Below are positions 35,342 to 43,745 of a stretch of 64,000 nt of DNA, in pieces. The first letter of the stretch is position 1; each line of letters opens with the position of its first letter. Position numbers and translations under genes: made by a program. Source of the DNA: Gordonia iterans (lineage in GTDB: Bacteria; Actinomycetota; Actinomycetes; Mycobacteriales; Mycobacteriaceae); assembly GCF_002993285.1 (NCBI RefSeq), contig NZ_CP027433.1:558001-622000 (forward strand). Reading direction: 5' to 3'. The notes below the pieces were generated by a model that saw nothing but the letters and a program-made list of their open reading frames with translations, did not search any database and was not told the DNA's origin.

Positions 35342-35414
35342 GTACGACACCGGACGTATACGAGGCGCCGAGGGAACATTGCCGTCCTTTCCGCTGAGAC
35401 GTCCGGTGTCGTAC
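35342..35414. repeat. 16-bp perfect inverted repeat with 41-nt spacer
   Basis: GTACGACACCGGACGT at 35342-35357 is repeated in reverse complement at 35399-35414, between the RluA gene and a small gene. No T-run. It may be an operator, a cruciform-forming site or the ends of a miniature element. Confidence 0.8.
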
Positions 35415-35452
35415 GGGGCCGGGAGGTGACGGGCCGCGGTAAGTTCGGCGAC

Positions 35453-35782
35453 ATGGCGATCCTCGGCTCTTACGAACACCATTCCGACCTCGGGTGCGAG
35501 GCCGTGGTGTTCCTCGACACCGAGTCCGAAGCCTGCTTCCAGCTGCAACGGGATCTCCCGGGCGGGCCGCACGAGAACGAGCACTGCGTCACGACCGGCG
35601 CCAGCGCCCCCGTCTACGGCGGCGTGGTGCAGTGGCGGCGGGTCGGCGACAGGTTCGAGTTCGCGCTGAACCGCCGGGCGACGGCCCTGTTCGCCGACGA
35701 ATTGCTCTCCTTCGAGGTGGCCCCGGCGGGCGGGCAAACGATCGATCAGCTCGCCGCGCATGTCGAGCGTCTACTGAGCTGA
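35453..35782 (+). CDS. Small protein resembling Imm10-type immunity proteins
   Basis: 109 residues from ATG 35453. Visible features are an N-terminal beta-rich stretch with EHHSDLGCEAVVFLDTES, then VYGGVVQWRRVGDRFEFALN and a C-terminal QTIDQLAAHVERLLS helix. The YGG plus alternating strand pattern recalls Imm10 immunity proteins. This is by resemblance only, and no toxin gene is visible nearby. No signal or membrane segment. It ends 23 bp before ybaB. Confidence 0.5.
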   Translation: MAILGSYEHHSDLGCEAVVFLDTESEACFQLQRDLPGGPHENEHCVTTGASAPVYGGVVQWRRVGDRFEFALNRRATALFADELLSFEVAPAGGQTIDQLAAHVERLLS

Positions 35783-35805
35783 CGCCACCGACTACCCTGG
35801 AGATC

Positions 35806-36228
35806 GTGACTGACGCATTCGACCCCGGTGCCCTGTTCGGCGGCGGCGACGACAATCCGATGGCAGGCCTCCTCGCCCAGGCGCAGGAGATGCAGAACCG
35901 GCTGCTGGCGGCGCAGCAGGAGATCGCGGCCACCACGGTGACCGGATCTGCGGGCAACGGTCTGGTGACGGTGACCGGCACCGGCGCCGGTGATGTGACC
36001 GGTGTGACCATCTCGCCGGAGGTCGTCGACCGCGACGACGTGGAGACTCTGCAGGATCTCGTCATCGGGGCGCTGGCCGACCTCGCGACGCAACGGGATG
36101 CGCTGACCGCGGAGAAGATGGGGCCGCTGGCCGGCGGTCTCGGCGGGCCGGACGGCGGAGCGGGTGGCGGCCTCGGCGGCGGCCCGGACGACCTGCGCGG
36201 GCCGGACGGCCTGATCAACCTGGGCTGA
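35806..36228 (+). CDS. YbaB/EbfC-family nucleoid-associated protein
   Basis: 140 residues from GTG 35806. The central core LLAQAQEMQNRLLAAQQEIA, then GNGLVTVTGTGAGDVTGVTI and LVIGALADLATQRDA is the YbaB fold, a DNA-binding dimer. The glycine-rich tail (GGLGGPDGGAGGGLGGG) is longer than usual. The ybaB-recR pair is conserved across bacteria; recR follows after 42 bp. Confidence 0.92.
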   Translation: MTDAFDPGALFGGGDDNPMAGLLAQAQEMQNRLLAAQQEIAATTVTGSAGNGLVTVTGTGAGDVTGVTISPEVVDRDDVETLQDLVIGALADLATQRDALTAEKMGPLAGGLGGPDGGAGGGLGGGPDDLRGPDGLINLG

Positions 36229-36270
36229 GGCCCCCAGCATCCCGATCGATCGGGAGTGGCGAGGAAGTAG

Positions 36271-36882
36271 ATGTACGAGGGACCGATCCAGGTGCTGATC
36301 GACCAGCTGGCGAAACTGCCGGGGCTGGGTCCGAAGGGTGCCCAGCGCATCGCTTTCTCGCTCCTGGCCGGCGACAAAGCTGAGATCGACCGGCTGGTCA
36401 CGGCGCTCGGTGAGGTTCGCGACAACGTCAGCTTCTGCGCCGAATGCGGCAATGTCGCGGCCGAGCGGCTCTGCCGGATCTGCGCGGATGCGCGCCGCGA
36501 CGCCACCAAGATCTGCGTGGTCGAAGAGCCCAAGGACATCTACGCGATCGAGCGGACGAAAGAGTTCGACGGCCGCTACCACGTGCTCGGCGGCGCGCTC
36601 GATCCGCTCTCCGGCATCGGCCCCGACCAGCTGCGGATCCGCGAACTGCTGCAGCGACTGGCCAATCAGCCCGACGGCGTCGACGTCACCGAGATCATCA
36701 TCGCGACCGACCCGAACACCGAGGGCGAGGCGACCGCGACCTACCTGCTGCGCATGCTCAAGGACTTTCCCGGACTGTCGATGACGCGCCTGGCTTCCGG
36801 CTTGCCGATGGGCAGCGACCTGGAATTCGCCGACGAACTCACCCTCGGCCGAGCGCTGTCCGGTCGGCGAGTCCTCGCCTGA
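36271..36882 (+). CDS. recR: Recombination mediator RecR
   Basis: 203 residues, full length. With RecF/RecO it loads RecA onto SSB-covered gaps. It shows the helix-hairpin-helix [17 protein letters not shown], the four-Cys zinc finger CAECGN...[10 protein letters not shown] and the Toprim motif around CVVEEPKDI and [15 protein letters not shown]. The end [20 protein letters not shown] is typical. Start ATG 36271. Confidence 0.97.
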   Translation: MYEGPIQVLIDQLAKLPGLGPKGAQRIAFSLLAGDKAEIDRLVTALGEVRDNVSFCAECGNVAAERLCRICADARRDATKICVVEEPKDIYAIERTKEFDGRYHVLGGALDPLSGIGPDQLRIRELLQRLANQPDGVDVTEIIIATDPNTEGEATATYLLRMLKDFPGLSMTRLASGLPMGSDLEFADELTLGRALSGRRVLA

Positions 36883-36910
36883 CGGCGGCACCTCGGGCGC
36901 CGGGACAGCG

Positions 36911-37471
36911 ATGACGACCGATCACCTCGTACAAGCCGCGCACGCGATCGCCGACTCGCTGCTTCCGCGGCAGGGGATCGTGGCGATCGACGGTCCGTCA
37001 GGTGCGGGCAAGAGCAGCTTCGCCGACGCCCTCACCGAATGTCTGACCGAACTCGGTCGCCCGCCGCTGCTGATCCGCACCGACGACTACGCCACCTGGA
37101 CCCAGCCTGCGGCGTGGTGGCCAGAGCTCGAGCGCGACGTCCTGGCGCCCTTCGTCCGCAGTCACGACATCGCCTACCGTCCGCGTGTCTGGACCGACGG
37201 TGTGCCCGTGGTGGGCCCCGTGCAGCGCCTGCGGTGGGCGCCGTTGCTGATCATCGAGGGTGTGACGGCGGCGCGGCGCTCGATCGCCGCACGGCTGGAG
37301 CGGGCGCTCTGGATCGAAGGTCCGTTGCCCGAGGAGCGCCTGGCCCGCACGGTCGCCCGGGACGGCGCGGAGCAGCTCGAGCATTTAGCCGCCTGGCAGC
37401 GCTTCGAAGACGGCTGGTTCGCCGTCGACCGGACACGAGCGCGCTGCGATGTGGTGTCCTGCGACGGGTGA
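36911..37471 (+). CDS. P-loop kinase of uridine kinase type
   Basis: 186 residues from ATG 36911. P-loop IDGPSGAGKSSFADAL (about residue 25) and a following DDYATW, where the Asp pair fits the nucleoside kinase base. A YRPRVW and LLIIEGVTAARRSI segment (Walker-B like) follows. Substrate cannot be named; (d)NMP or uridine kinase-like proteins of this size are common in actinobacteria beside recR. It lies 28 bp after recR. Confidence 0.75.
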   Translation: MTTDHLVQAAHAIADSLLPRQGIVAIDGPSGAGKSSFADALTECLTELGRPPLLIRTDDYATWTQPAAWWPELERDVLAPFVRSHDIAYRPRVWTDGVPVVGPVQRLRWAPLLIIEGVTAARRSIAARLERALWIEGPLPEERLARTVARDGAEQLEHLAAWQRFEDGWFAVDRTRARCDVVSCDG

Positions 37472-37480
37472 GCGGGCCGG

Positions 37481-37563
37481 GGTTCGACTCCTTCGTCGCT
37501 CAACCGTCGATGTGGCGGGGTGGCGGGTTTGGTTTCGACTCCTTCGTCGTCAACCGTCGAGGG
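37481..37563. repeat. Two TTCGACTCCTTCGTCG dispersed repeats
   Basis: GGTTCGACTCCTTCGTCG(C)TCAACCGTCGA occurs at about 37481-37512 and 37531-37563, separated by a GTGGCGGGGTGGCGG tract. They sit between the converging kinase and gatD genes and belong to the family seen throughout the window. Confidence 0.75.
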
Positions 37564-37587
37564 ATGTCGCTCGACCGTCGGCGGGAG

Positions 37588-38325
37588 TCAGCGCGCGGCG
37601 TGCAGCCGCTCGCTGCGGAGCCGGGTGATCTCGGGCAGGTCCAGGGGAGCGAGGTCGGCGCCGGTGGCCTGGGTCAACAGGTAGTCCGCCAGCTCGGGGT
37701 TGCGGGCCAGGAGCGGGCCGTGCATGTAGGTGCCGATCACGCTGCCCTGCACCACGCCCTCGACCCGGGTCGCCGCCCCGGCCGGAGTCGAAGCGGCCGC
37801 ACCGTTGCCGGTGCCGTGCCGGACCGTGCCCAGCGGACGCGCATCGGGACCCAGCGTGGTTGCGCCGCGGTGGTTCTCGAAGCCGGACAAAGTCTGCGTC
37901 AGACCGTCGAGCAGTGGTTCGGTGGCGAGTTCGCCGATCGCCCGGGACTCCATGGGCGAGGTGGTGCAGTCGAACATGCCGATGCCGTCGACCTTCTCAC
38001 CGGCGGCTGTCTGATACCAGTGGCCGAGCACCTGGATGGCGGCGCAGATGGCCAGCACTGGGCGGCCGGCTTCGGCGGCGCGCTGCATGCCGGGATGACG
38101 GGCCAGGTGCCGCGTGGCGAGGCGCTGCGCGAAGTCTTCGGCGCCGCCGAGGGTGTAGACGTCCAGCGAGTCGGGGACGTCGTCGTCGAGCGTGATGGAG
38201 ACGATCTCGGCGTCGATGCCGCGCATCCGGGCACGCTGCCGAAGCACAAGAGCGTTGCCGCCGTCGCCGTAGGTGCCCATCACGTCGGGCAGTACGAGGC
38301 CGATCCGCAGGGTGGATTCGCTCAT
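37588..38325 (-). CDS. gatD: Lipid II isoglutaminyl synthase, glutaminase subunit GatD
   Basis: 245 residues from ATG 38325. Provides ammonia from glutamine for amidation of D-Glu in lipid II. The class I amidotransferase nucleophile is the Cys of VLAICAAIQVLG (about residue 95) and the His lies in YMHGPLLARNPELADYLL. The LGGAEDFAQRLATRHL segment is typical of CobQ-like GATases. It overlaps murT by 4 bp (38322-38325). Confidence 0.93.
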   Translation of the reverse strand: MSESTLRIGLVLPDVMGTYGDGGNALVLRQRARMRGIDAEIVSITLDDDVPDSLDVYTLGGAEDFAQRLATRHLARHPGMQRAAEAGRPVLAICAAIQVLGHWYQTAAGEKVDGIGMFDCTTSPMESRAIGELATEPLLDGLTQTLSGFENHRGATTLGPDARPLGTVRHGTGNGAAASTPAGAATRVEGVVQGSVIGTYMHGPLLARNPELADYLLTQATGADLAPLDLPEITRLRSERLHAAR

Positions 38326-39650
38326 CGGGTGTCTCCGTCCGGGGCATCTGCGCGGGTGGTTTCGACTCCGCTCGACTGGCGAGGAGGGCTCGACCGGGGA
38401 TCCTCGACGGGGGTGGCGCCAAGGCGTTCCAGGGCGGTGCCGAGGTCGCGGAACGCGGTGTAGTTCGCGAGCACTTCCACGCGGCCCGGCGGGCACGACG
38501 CGATCGCCGCGACCGGATCGGGGATCGTGGTGTGCTCGGCGCCCGCGTACAGCAGGCGCACGCCCAGGTCGGACGCGCGTTCGCCGGCGGCGATCACCTT
38601 CATGGTCTCGAACGCCTCGAAGCGCACGTCCCACAGCCACGAGAGGTCCTCGCCGTCGGGCACCTGACCGTTGACGGCGATCACCAGGCTGTCGGCGTCC
38701 TGGTCGATCATCGCCAGCGCCTCCTGCCAGCCCGCCGGGTTCTTGGCGAGCAGCGTGCGGATCCGGTGCGGACCCAGCTGGACCGATCCGTAGCGGCCGG
38801 CCACCTCGCCGACAGTGCCGACTGCGGCGGCCGCCGTCGCCGGATCCACTCCCATCGCAACCGCTGCCGCGATCGCCTGGGTCGCGTTCCCGCGATTGGC
38901 CCGGCCGGGTACGGCGAGCGTCATCGGCGCCTGGAAACCGTCGGGGCCGTACACCTTCTCGTCGTCGAACCACCACTGCGGCTGCGGCCGCCGGAAGCCC
39001 GGGTCACCGGAGGAGTACCAGTCCTCGCCCCGCCGCACGATCGATTCGCCGGTCCGGGGGCAGCTGACCGAGTCGCCGACCCAGCCGGCGCCCGCGGCCA
39101 CCCAGACCACGTCGGGGGCGTCGAAAGCCGCGGACGTGACCAGCACGTCGTCGCAGTTGGCGACCAGCGTGGTGTCCGGGTGCCGGGCGATGCCCTCGCG
39201 GAGCCGCCGTTCGATGTGATTGATCTCGCCGACCCGGTCGAGCTGATCCCGCGACAGGTTCAGCAGCACCAGAACCTCCGGGTCGGTGGCGTCGCTGACA
39301 TGCGGGACATGCAGTTCGTCGACCTCCAGCGCGGCGACCGGCGCTCCGCGGGTCAACGACAGCGTGGCGATGATCCCGGCATCCATGTTGGCGCCGTCGG
39401 CCTGCGTGGCCACGTCGCCCAGCGGTGCGAGCGCCGCGGCGGTCATCCGGGTGGTGGTCGACTTTCCGTTGGTTCCGGTGATCAGCACGGTCCGCCGGCA
39501 GTCGGCCAAGCGCGACATGATCTGCGGGTCGATCTTCTCGGCGACCAGGCCGCCGATCATCGAGCCTTTGCCCCGGCCGGCGGCGCGGGAAGCCCAGCGT
39601 GCGGACGCGGCTGCGGCCAGAGCCGCCCGGGTGCGAAGTGGCAGACGCAT
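38322..39650 (-). CDS. murT: Lipid II isoglutaminyl synthase, MurT subunit
   Basis: 442 residues from ATG 39650. Mur-ligase-like ATPase that activates D-Glu and uses GatD ammonia. The P-loop is ITGTNGKSTTTRM (about residue 58). The end VEVLANYTAFRDLGTALERL is the DUF1727 part. The expected four-Cys zinc ribbon is degenerate (SCPRTGESIVRR, then YSSGDPGFRRP retains one Cys). About 20 C-terminal residues (RSSPPRQSSGVETTRA) come from a dispersed repeat at 38357-38396. Operon with gatD. Confidence 0.92.
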   Translation of the reverse strand: MRLPLRTRAALAAAASARWASRAAGRGKGSMIGGLVAEKIDPQIMSRLADCRRTVLITGTNGKSTTTRMTAAALAPLGDVATQADGANMDAGIIATLSLTRGAPVAALEVDELHVPHVSDATDPEVLVLLNLSRDQLDRVGEINHIERRLREGIARHPDTTLVANCDDVLVTSAAFDAPDVVWVAAGAGWVGDSVSCPRTGESIVRRGEDWYSSGDPGFRRPQPQWWFDDEKVYGPDGFQAPMTLAVPGRANRGNATQAIAAAVAMGVDPATAAAAVGTVGEVAGRYGSVQLGPHRIRTLLAKNPAGWQEALAMIDQDADSLVIAVNGQVPDGEDLSWLWDVRFEAFETMKVIAAGERASDLGVRLLYAGAEHTTIPDPVAAIASCPPGRVEVLANYTAFRDLGTALERLGATPVEDPRSSPPRQSSGVETTRADAPDGDTR

Positions 39651-39719
39651 GGGACAAAGTCTGTCACAGGCGGGCGGGCCCGCTGCTTCACCGCTCGACG
39701 TTGTGTAGCGTCGGCCACT

Positions 39720-40781
39720 GTGAGCCGTGCAACATACATCCGACTGTCCGCATTCGACCGCGCTCAGCGTCGCCTGCTCAAGGCGATGAGCCTGATCCCC
39801 GCCTCGGTGCTCGGCGCGGGTGCGCGACTCACTCGGGTCAACTCCGACGGAGAGCACCTCGCTCCGGAGATGGCGGGCGTCGCCCTCGCGACCTCGAAGG
39901 TTCCCGGTATGTCGCTCACCAGCACCGACCCCGTGGTCGATCGCAAGCGCCTGGAGGCCACCTCGGGGGCCATGGCCGAGGACTTCCCGCCCTTCGCGGT
40001 GGAAGAGGACCTGACGTTCGACGGACCCGGCGGTCCGATCGGCGTGACCCGGTACCGCGTGCAAGAAGGCGCCCCGAGGGGTCTGATCCTGTTCTTCCAC
40101 GGCGGCGGCTTCGTGGTGGGCAGCCGCGCCAGCCACGATTCGGCGGTGCGCGCACTGGCACTGGCGTCGGGTGCGGACGTGCTGTCCGTCGACTACCGCC
40201 TGGCCCCTGAGCACCAGTTCCCGGCCGCGGTCGACGACGTGCTCGCGGCGTGGCGCTTCGCCGTCGAGCAGGCGCCCGGCTGGGGACTGGATCCGGCCCA
40301 GATCGTGGTCGCCGGAGACTCGGCCGGAGGGAATCTGGCGGCGGCGGTGGCGCTGGAGACCCGTGGCGAGCCGGTGGTGCCGAAGCTGCAACTGCTGATC
40401 TACCCGGTCACCGACATGACGGGCAGCACGCCGTCGCGGGCCGAGTTCGCCGAGGGGTACTTCCTCACCGCCGCTGACATGGACTACTTCACCACGCATT
40501 ACCTGAGCTCGCCCGAAGAGGCTGTGGACCCTCGGTGCTCGCCGCTCCTCGCCGACGATCTGAGTGGCCTGCCTCCAGCCTATGTCGTCGTCGCCGGGTT
40601 CGACCCGCTGCGCGACGAGGGCATCGCCTACGCCGAGGCGATGCGTTCGGCGGGTGTCCCGGTGACGCTCGAGCGTGCCGGCTCGATGATCCACGGTTTC
40701 CTCAACATGGGGCTGATCTCGCCGGGCGCCCGCGAGTACATCGCGCGGATGGGCGCCGCGGTGATCGATGCGCTCGACTGA
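39720..40781 (+). CDS. Alpha/beta hydrolase, hormone-sensitive-lipase family
   Basis: 353 residues from GTG 39720 (VSRATYIRLSAFDRAQRR). HSL-type esterase: oxyanion motif FFHGGGFVVGS, nucleophile elbow VVAGDSAGGNLAAAVAL, then the acid in VVAGFDPLRDEG and the catalytic His in SMIHGFLNM. No signal peptide, so probably cytoplasmic. It is divergent from murT with about 70 bp between. Similar proteins (LipF/LipH types) hydrolyse short esters; substrate unknown. Confidence 0.9.
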   Translation: MSRATYIRLSAFDRAQRRLLKAMSLIPASVLGAGARLTRVNSDGEHLAPEMAGVALATSKVPGMSLTSTDPVVDRKRLEATSGAMAEDFPPFAVEEDLTFDGPGGPIGVTRYRVQEGAPRGLILFFHGGGFVVGSRASHDSAVRALALASGADVLSVDYRLAPEHQFPAAVDDVLAAWRFAVEQAPGWGLDPAQIVVAGDSAGGNLAAAVALETRGEPVVPKLQLLIYPVTDMTGSTPSRAEFAEGYFLTAADMDYFTTHYLSSPEEAVDPRCSPLLADDLSGLPPAYVVVAGFDPLRDEGIAYAEAMRSAGVPVTLERAGSMIHGFLNMGLISPGAREYIARMGAAVIDALD

Positions 40782-40814
40782 GTGCGCCGAAGGCACGCGT
40801 CGAGAGGCACGACG

Positions 40815-41987
40815 ATGACCTCGCCACGGCCGGGAGATCAGGCGGCGCTGCGGCGCGCCAACCACACCCGTGTCCTGGCGGTGATCGCCGCCGCCGGCGA
40901 GGTGCATCAGGCCGAGATCGCGCGGCACACGGGGCTGTCCCGGGCGACGGTTTCGACCCTGGTCGCCGAGTTGGAAGCCGGCGGACAGGTGGAGACCACA
41001 CGCAGCGGCCGCCGCCGGCTGGTGCGGCTGACGCTGCGTCCGGGCTTCGTGCTGGCCGTCGATCACGGTCATCGGCACGTGTCCGTGGCGATCGCCGATC
41101 TGGAACGCGAGATCCTGGCGCACTCGCAGACCGACCTGGCCGACCACTCGGCGGCCGACGTCGTGTTGCCGCAGGTGCGAACTCTGCTCGACGATCTCCT
41201 GGAGCTGACCGGCGTCGGCCGCAACGAGATCCTGGCGGCGACCATCGGCTTGCCCGCCCCCATCGATCGGGACCGTCGTACCGTCGCCTCGCCGAGCATT
41301 CTGCCCGGCTGGGCCGACCGGGACATCGCCGAACTCGCGGCGCAGACGCTGGACCTCCCGGTCCAGTGGGTGATCGACAACGACGCGAACCTCGGCGCCC
41401 GCGCCGAGTACCGCGCGCTCGCGGCGCCGGACTCCGCGGTCGATTCGCTGATCTACATCAAGTTCGGTGCCGGGCTCGGCGCCGGGGTGGTGCTCGACGG
41501 CCGGTTGATGAGCGGTGTCAGCGGCACGGCCGGGGAGATCGGGCACTTGGTGTTCGACGACGAGGGGCCGCTCTGCCGGTGCGGGAACCGCGGTTGCCTG
41601 GAGACCCTGGTCGCCGCGCCGGCGGTGACGCGGCAACTGCTGGAGACCCACGGAACGATCAGCATCGCCGAGATCGTGGCCCGTGCCGACCGGGGAGATC
41701 CCGGTTGCCGCAGGGCACTCGCCGATGCCGGCCGGATGATGGGTCGGGCGGTCGCGGTGCTTGCGAATCTGGTCAATCCGGGTCTGGTGGTGGTCGGTGG
41801 GGAGATGGAGCAGGCTGCGGACTATGTGCTGCCGGCCATCCGAGAGACGCTGAACCGAGAGTGCGTGCCGGTCGCCGTGGACGCGGTGCGGGTCGAGCGG
41901 GCCCGGCACGGACGGCTCACCCACCTCGTCGGTGCGGTCGCGGCCGCGGTCGACGAGGTCTCTCCGGTGTCGACGTTTAGGCCCTGA
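40815..41987 (+). CDS. ROK-family transcriptional regulator
   Basis: 390 residues from ATG 40815; an in-frame start at 40782 is weaker. An N-terminal winged HTH (AAGEVHQAEIARHTGLSRAT, then VSTLVAELEAGG) precedes an ASKHA sugar-kinase-like fold. The ROK zinc motif is present as GEIGHLVFDDEGPLCRCGNR, then GCLET. NDANLGARAEYRAL also fits. It lies 130 bp upstream of a sugar porter gene on the same strand, so it probably senses a sugar and controls that transporter. Confidence 0.88.
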   Translation: MTSPRPGDQAALRRANHTRVLAVIAAAGEVHQAEIARHTGLSRATVSTLVAELEAGGQVETTRSGRRRLVRLTLRPGFVLAVDHGHRHVSVAIADLEREILAHSQTDLADHSAADVVLPQVRTLLDDLLELTGVGRNEILAATIGLPAPIDRDRRTVASPSILPGWADRDIAELAAQTLDLPVQWVIDNDANLGARAEYRALAAPDSAVDSLIYIKFGAGLGAGVVLDGRLMSGVSGTAGEIGHLVFDDEGPLCRCGNRGCLETLVAAPAVTRQLLETHGTISIAEIVARADRGDPGCRRALADAGRMMGRAVAVLANLVNPGLVVVGGEMEQAADYVLPAIRETLNRECVPVAVDAVRVERARHGRLTHLVGAVAAAVDEVSPVSTFRP

Positions 41988-42117
41988 CGCACGCATGACC
42001 GTTCGGGTTCCGAACATGCCGACCCGGGAGCACGGGCATTCCACCTTTTTGCCGTCGACTCTCGATCGGTCGGACTTAGGGTGATCTAAGCCACTAACAC
42101 ACGTCGAGAGGGCGATC

Positions 42118-43647
42118 ATGAGCGAGGGCGGTCCGGCTCCGGAAGTGGAGTCGATCTTCGAGGGAGACGACGGCGGCTCGGCCCGCGGCGTGATCAGGAT
42201 CGCCTCGGTGGCGGCTCTGGGCGGGCTGCTGTTCGGCTACGAGACGGCCGTGATCAACGGTGCGGTCGAGGCGATCCGGTCGGACTTCAACGTGGGTGCG
42301 GGCCCGCTTGGCCTGGCCGTTTCCGCCGCCCTCATCGGTGCGGCGGCAGGCGCCCTGACGGCCGGCCGGATCGCCGACCGGATCGGGCGCCTGATGGTGA
42401 TGAAGATCGCCGCAGTGCTGTTCCTCCTCAGCGCGATCGGTTGTGCGGCCGCTCCGGAGTCCTGGGGGATGGGCGGCCTGATCTTCTTCGTGATCTTCCG
42501 CATCGTCGGCGGTGTCGGCGTCGGTGTGGCCTCGGTGATCGCGCCGGCGTACATCGCCGAGGTCTCGCCGGCCCGGCTCCGCGGCAGGCTGGGGTCGCTG
42601 CAGCAGCTCGCCATCGTGCTCGGCATCTTCCTCTCCTTCCTGGTCAACTACGCCCTGCAGTCGGCGGCGGGCGGGTCGAACGAGGAGCTGTGGCTCGGCT
42701 GGGACGCTTGGCGCTGGATGTTCCTGATGATGGCGTTCCCGGCGCTGCTGTACGGCGGGCTGGCCTACACCATTCCGGAGTCGCCACGCTTCCTGATCTC
42801 GCAGCAGCGACTGCCCGAGGCCCGCGCGGTCCTGGAGAGACTGCTCGGCGAGCGGAACCTGGAGATCACCATCAACCGGATCCGGACCAGCATGGGCAAG
42901 GAGAAGAAGCCCTCGTGGAAGGACCTCAAGAGCCCGGCCGGGAAGGTGTACCCGATCGTGTGGATCGGTCTGTTCCTCTCGATCTTCCAGCAGGCCGTCG
43001 GCATCAACGTGATCTTCTACTACTCGAACGTGCTCTGGCGGGCGGCCGGCTTCAGTGAGAACGACGCGTTCATGACCTCCACCATCACCTCGGTGATCAA
43101 CATTCTCACCACGATCGTGGCGATCATGCTGGTCGACCGGGTCGGCCGCAAGCCGCTGCTCCTGGTCGGTTCGGCCGGCATGGCGGTGACCCTGTCGCTG
43201 GTGGCGATCTGCTTCAGTCAGCTCACCGACAAGCTGGAGAACGGCGCGCCGGTGATGAAGGACGGCGAGGTGGTCCAGACTCTGCCCGGCGCCTGGGGCA
43301 TCATCGCGCTGATCGGCGCCAACGGCTTCGTCGTCTTCTTCGGCATGAGCTGGGGCCCGGTGGTCTGGGTGCTGCTCGGCGAGATGTTCCCGAACCGGTT
43401 CCGCGCCGCTGCACTGTCGGTGGCCGCGGCCGGTCAGTGGGTCACCAACTGGGTCATCACCACCACGTTCCCGGCGATCAAGGACTTCAGTCTCGTCTTC
43501 GGCTACTTCATGTACGCCGGGTTCGCGGTGCTCTCGTTCCTGTTCGTGCTGAAATTCGTCCCGGAGACCAAGGGCAAGACCCTGGAGGAGATGGACGTCA
43601 TGGCCGGGGTCGAGCCCGATCCGGTGGACCGGGAGGCGACGCGGTGA
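42118..43647 (+). CDS. Sugar porter family MFS transporter
   Basis: 509 residues, about 12 membrane segments. Family motifs are GYETAVINGAVEAI in TM1, AGRIADRIGRLMVMK after TM2, APAYIAEVSPARLRGRLGSL, QQAVGINVIFYYS in TM7, DRVGRKPLLLVGS, and PETKGKTLEEMD near the end. Proton-coupled uptake of a hexose or pentose is likely. It follows the ROK regulator; the promoter presumably lies in 41988-42117. Confidence 0.93.
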   Translation: MSEGGPAPEVESIFEGDDGGSARGVIRIASVAALGGLLFGYETAVINGAVEAIRSDFNVGAGPLGLAVSAALIGAAAGALTAGRIADRIGRLMVMKIAAVLFLLSAIGCAAAPESWGMGGLIFFVIFRIVGGVGVGVASVIAPAYIAEVSPARLRGRLGSLQQLAIVLGIFLSFLVNYALQSAAGGSNEELWLGWDAWRWMFLMMAFPALLYGGLAYTIPESPRFLISQQRLPEARAVLERLLGERNLEITINRIRTSMGKEKKPSWKDLKSPAGKVYPIVWIGLFLSIFQQAVGINVIFYYSNVLWRAAGFSENDAFMTSTITSVINILTTIVAIMLVDRVGRKPLLLVGSAGMAVTLSLVAICFSQLTDKLENGAPVMKDGEVVQTLPGAWGIIALIGANGFVVFFGMSWGPVVWVLLGEMFPNRFRAAALSVAAAGQWVTNWVITTTFPAIKDFSLVFGYFMYAGFAVLSFLFVLKFVPETKGKTLEEMDVMAGVEPDPVDREATR

Positions 43648-43745
43648 TCGGCGATGGTGGCAGCAGTCGTGGGCATAACGTCTCGGCGACGATCGGGCCG
43701 GATCCGCGGGTACGACTTGCTTAACACTCAGCGTTCGCACAGGGT

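Noticed and set aside
38322..42119. 1265-codon minus-strand frame
   Set aside because: Its last 442 codons are murT; the rest is antisense to the hydrolase and ROK genes with no domain sense.
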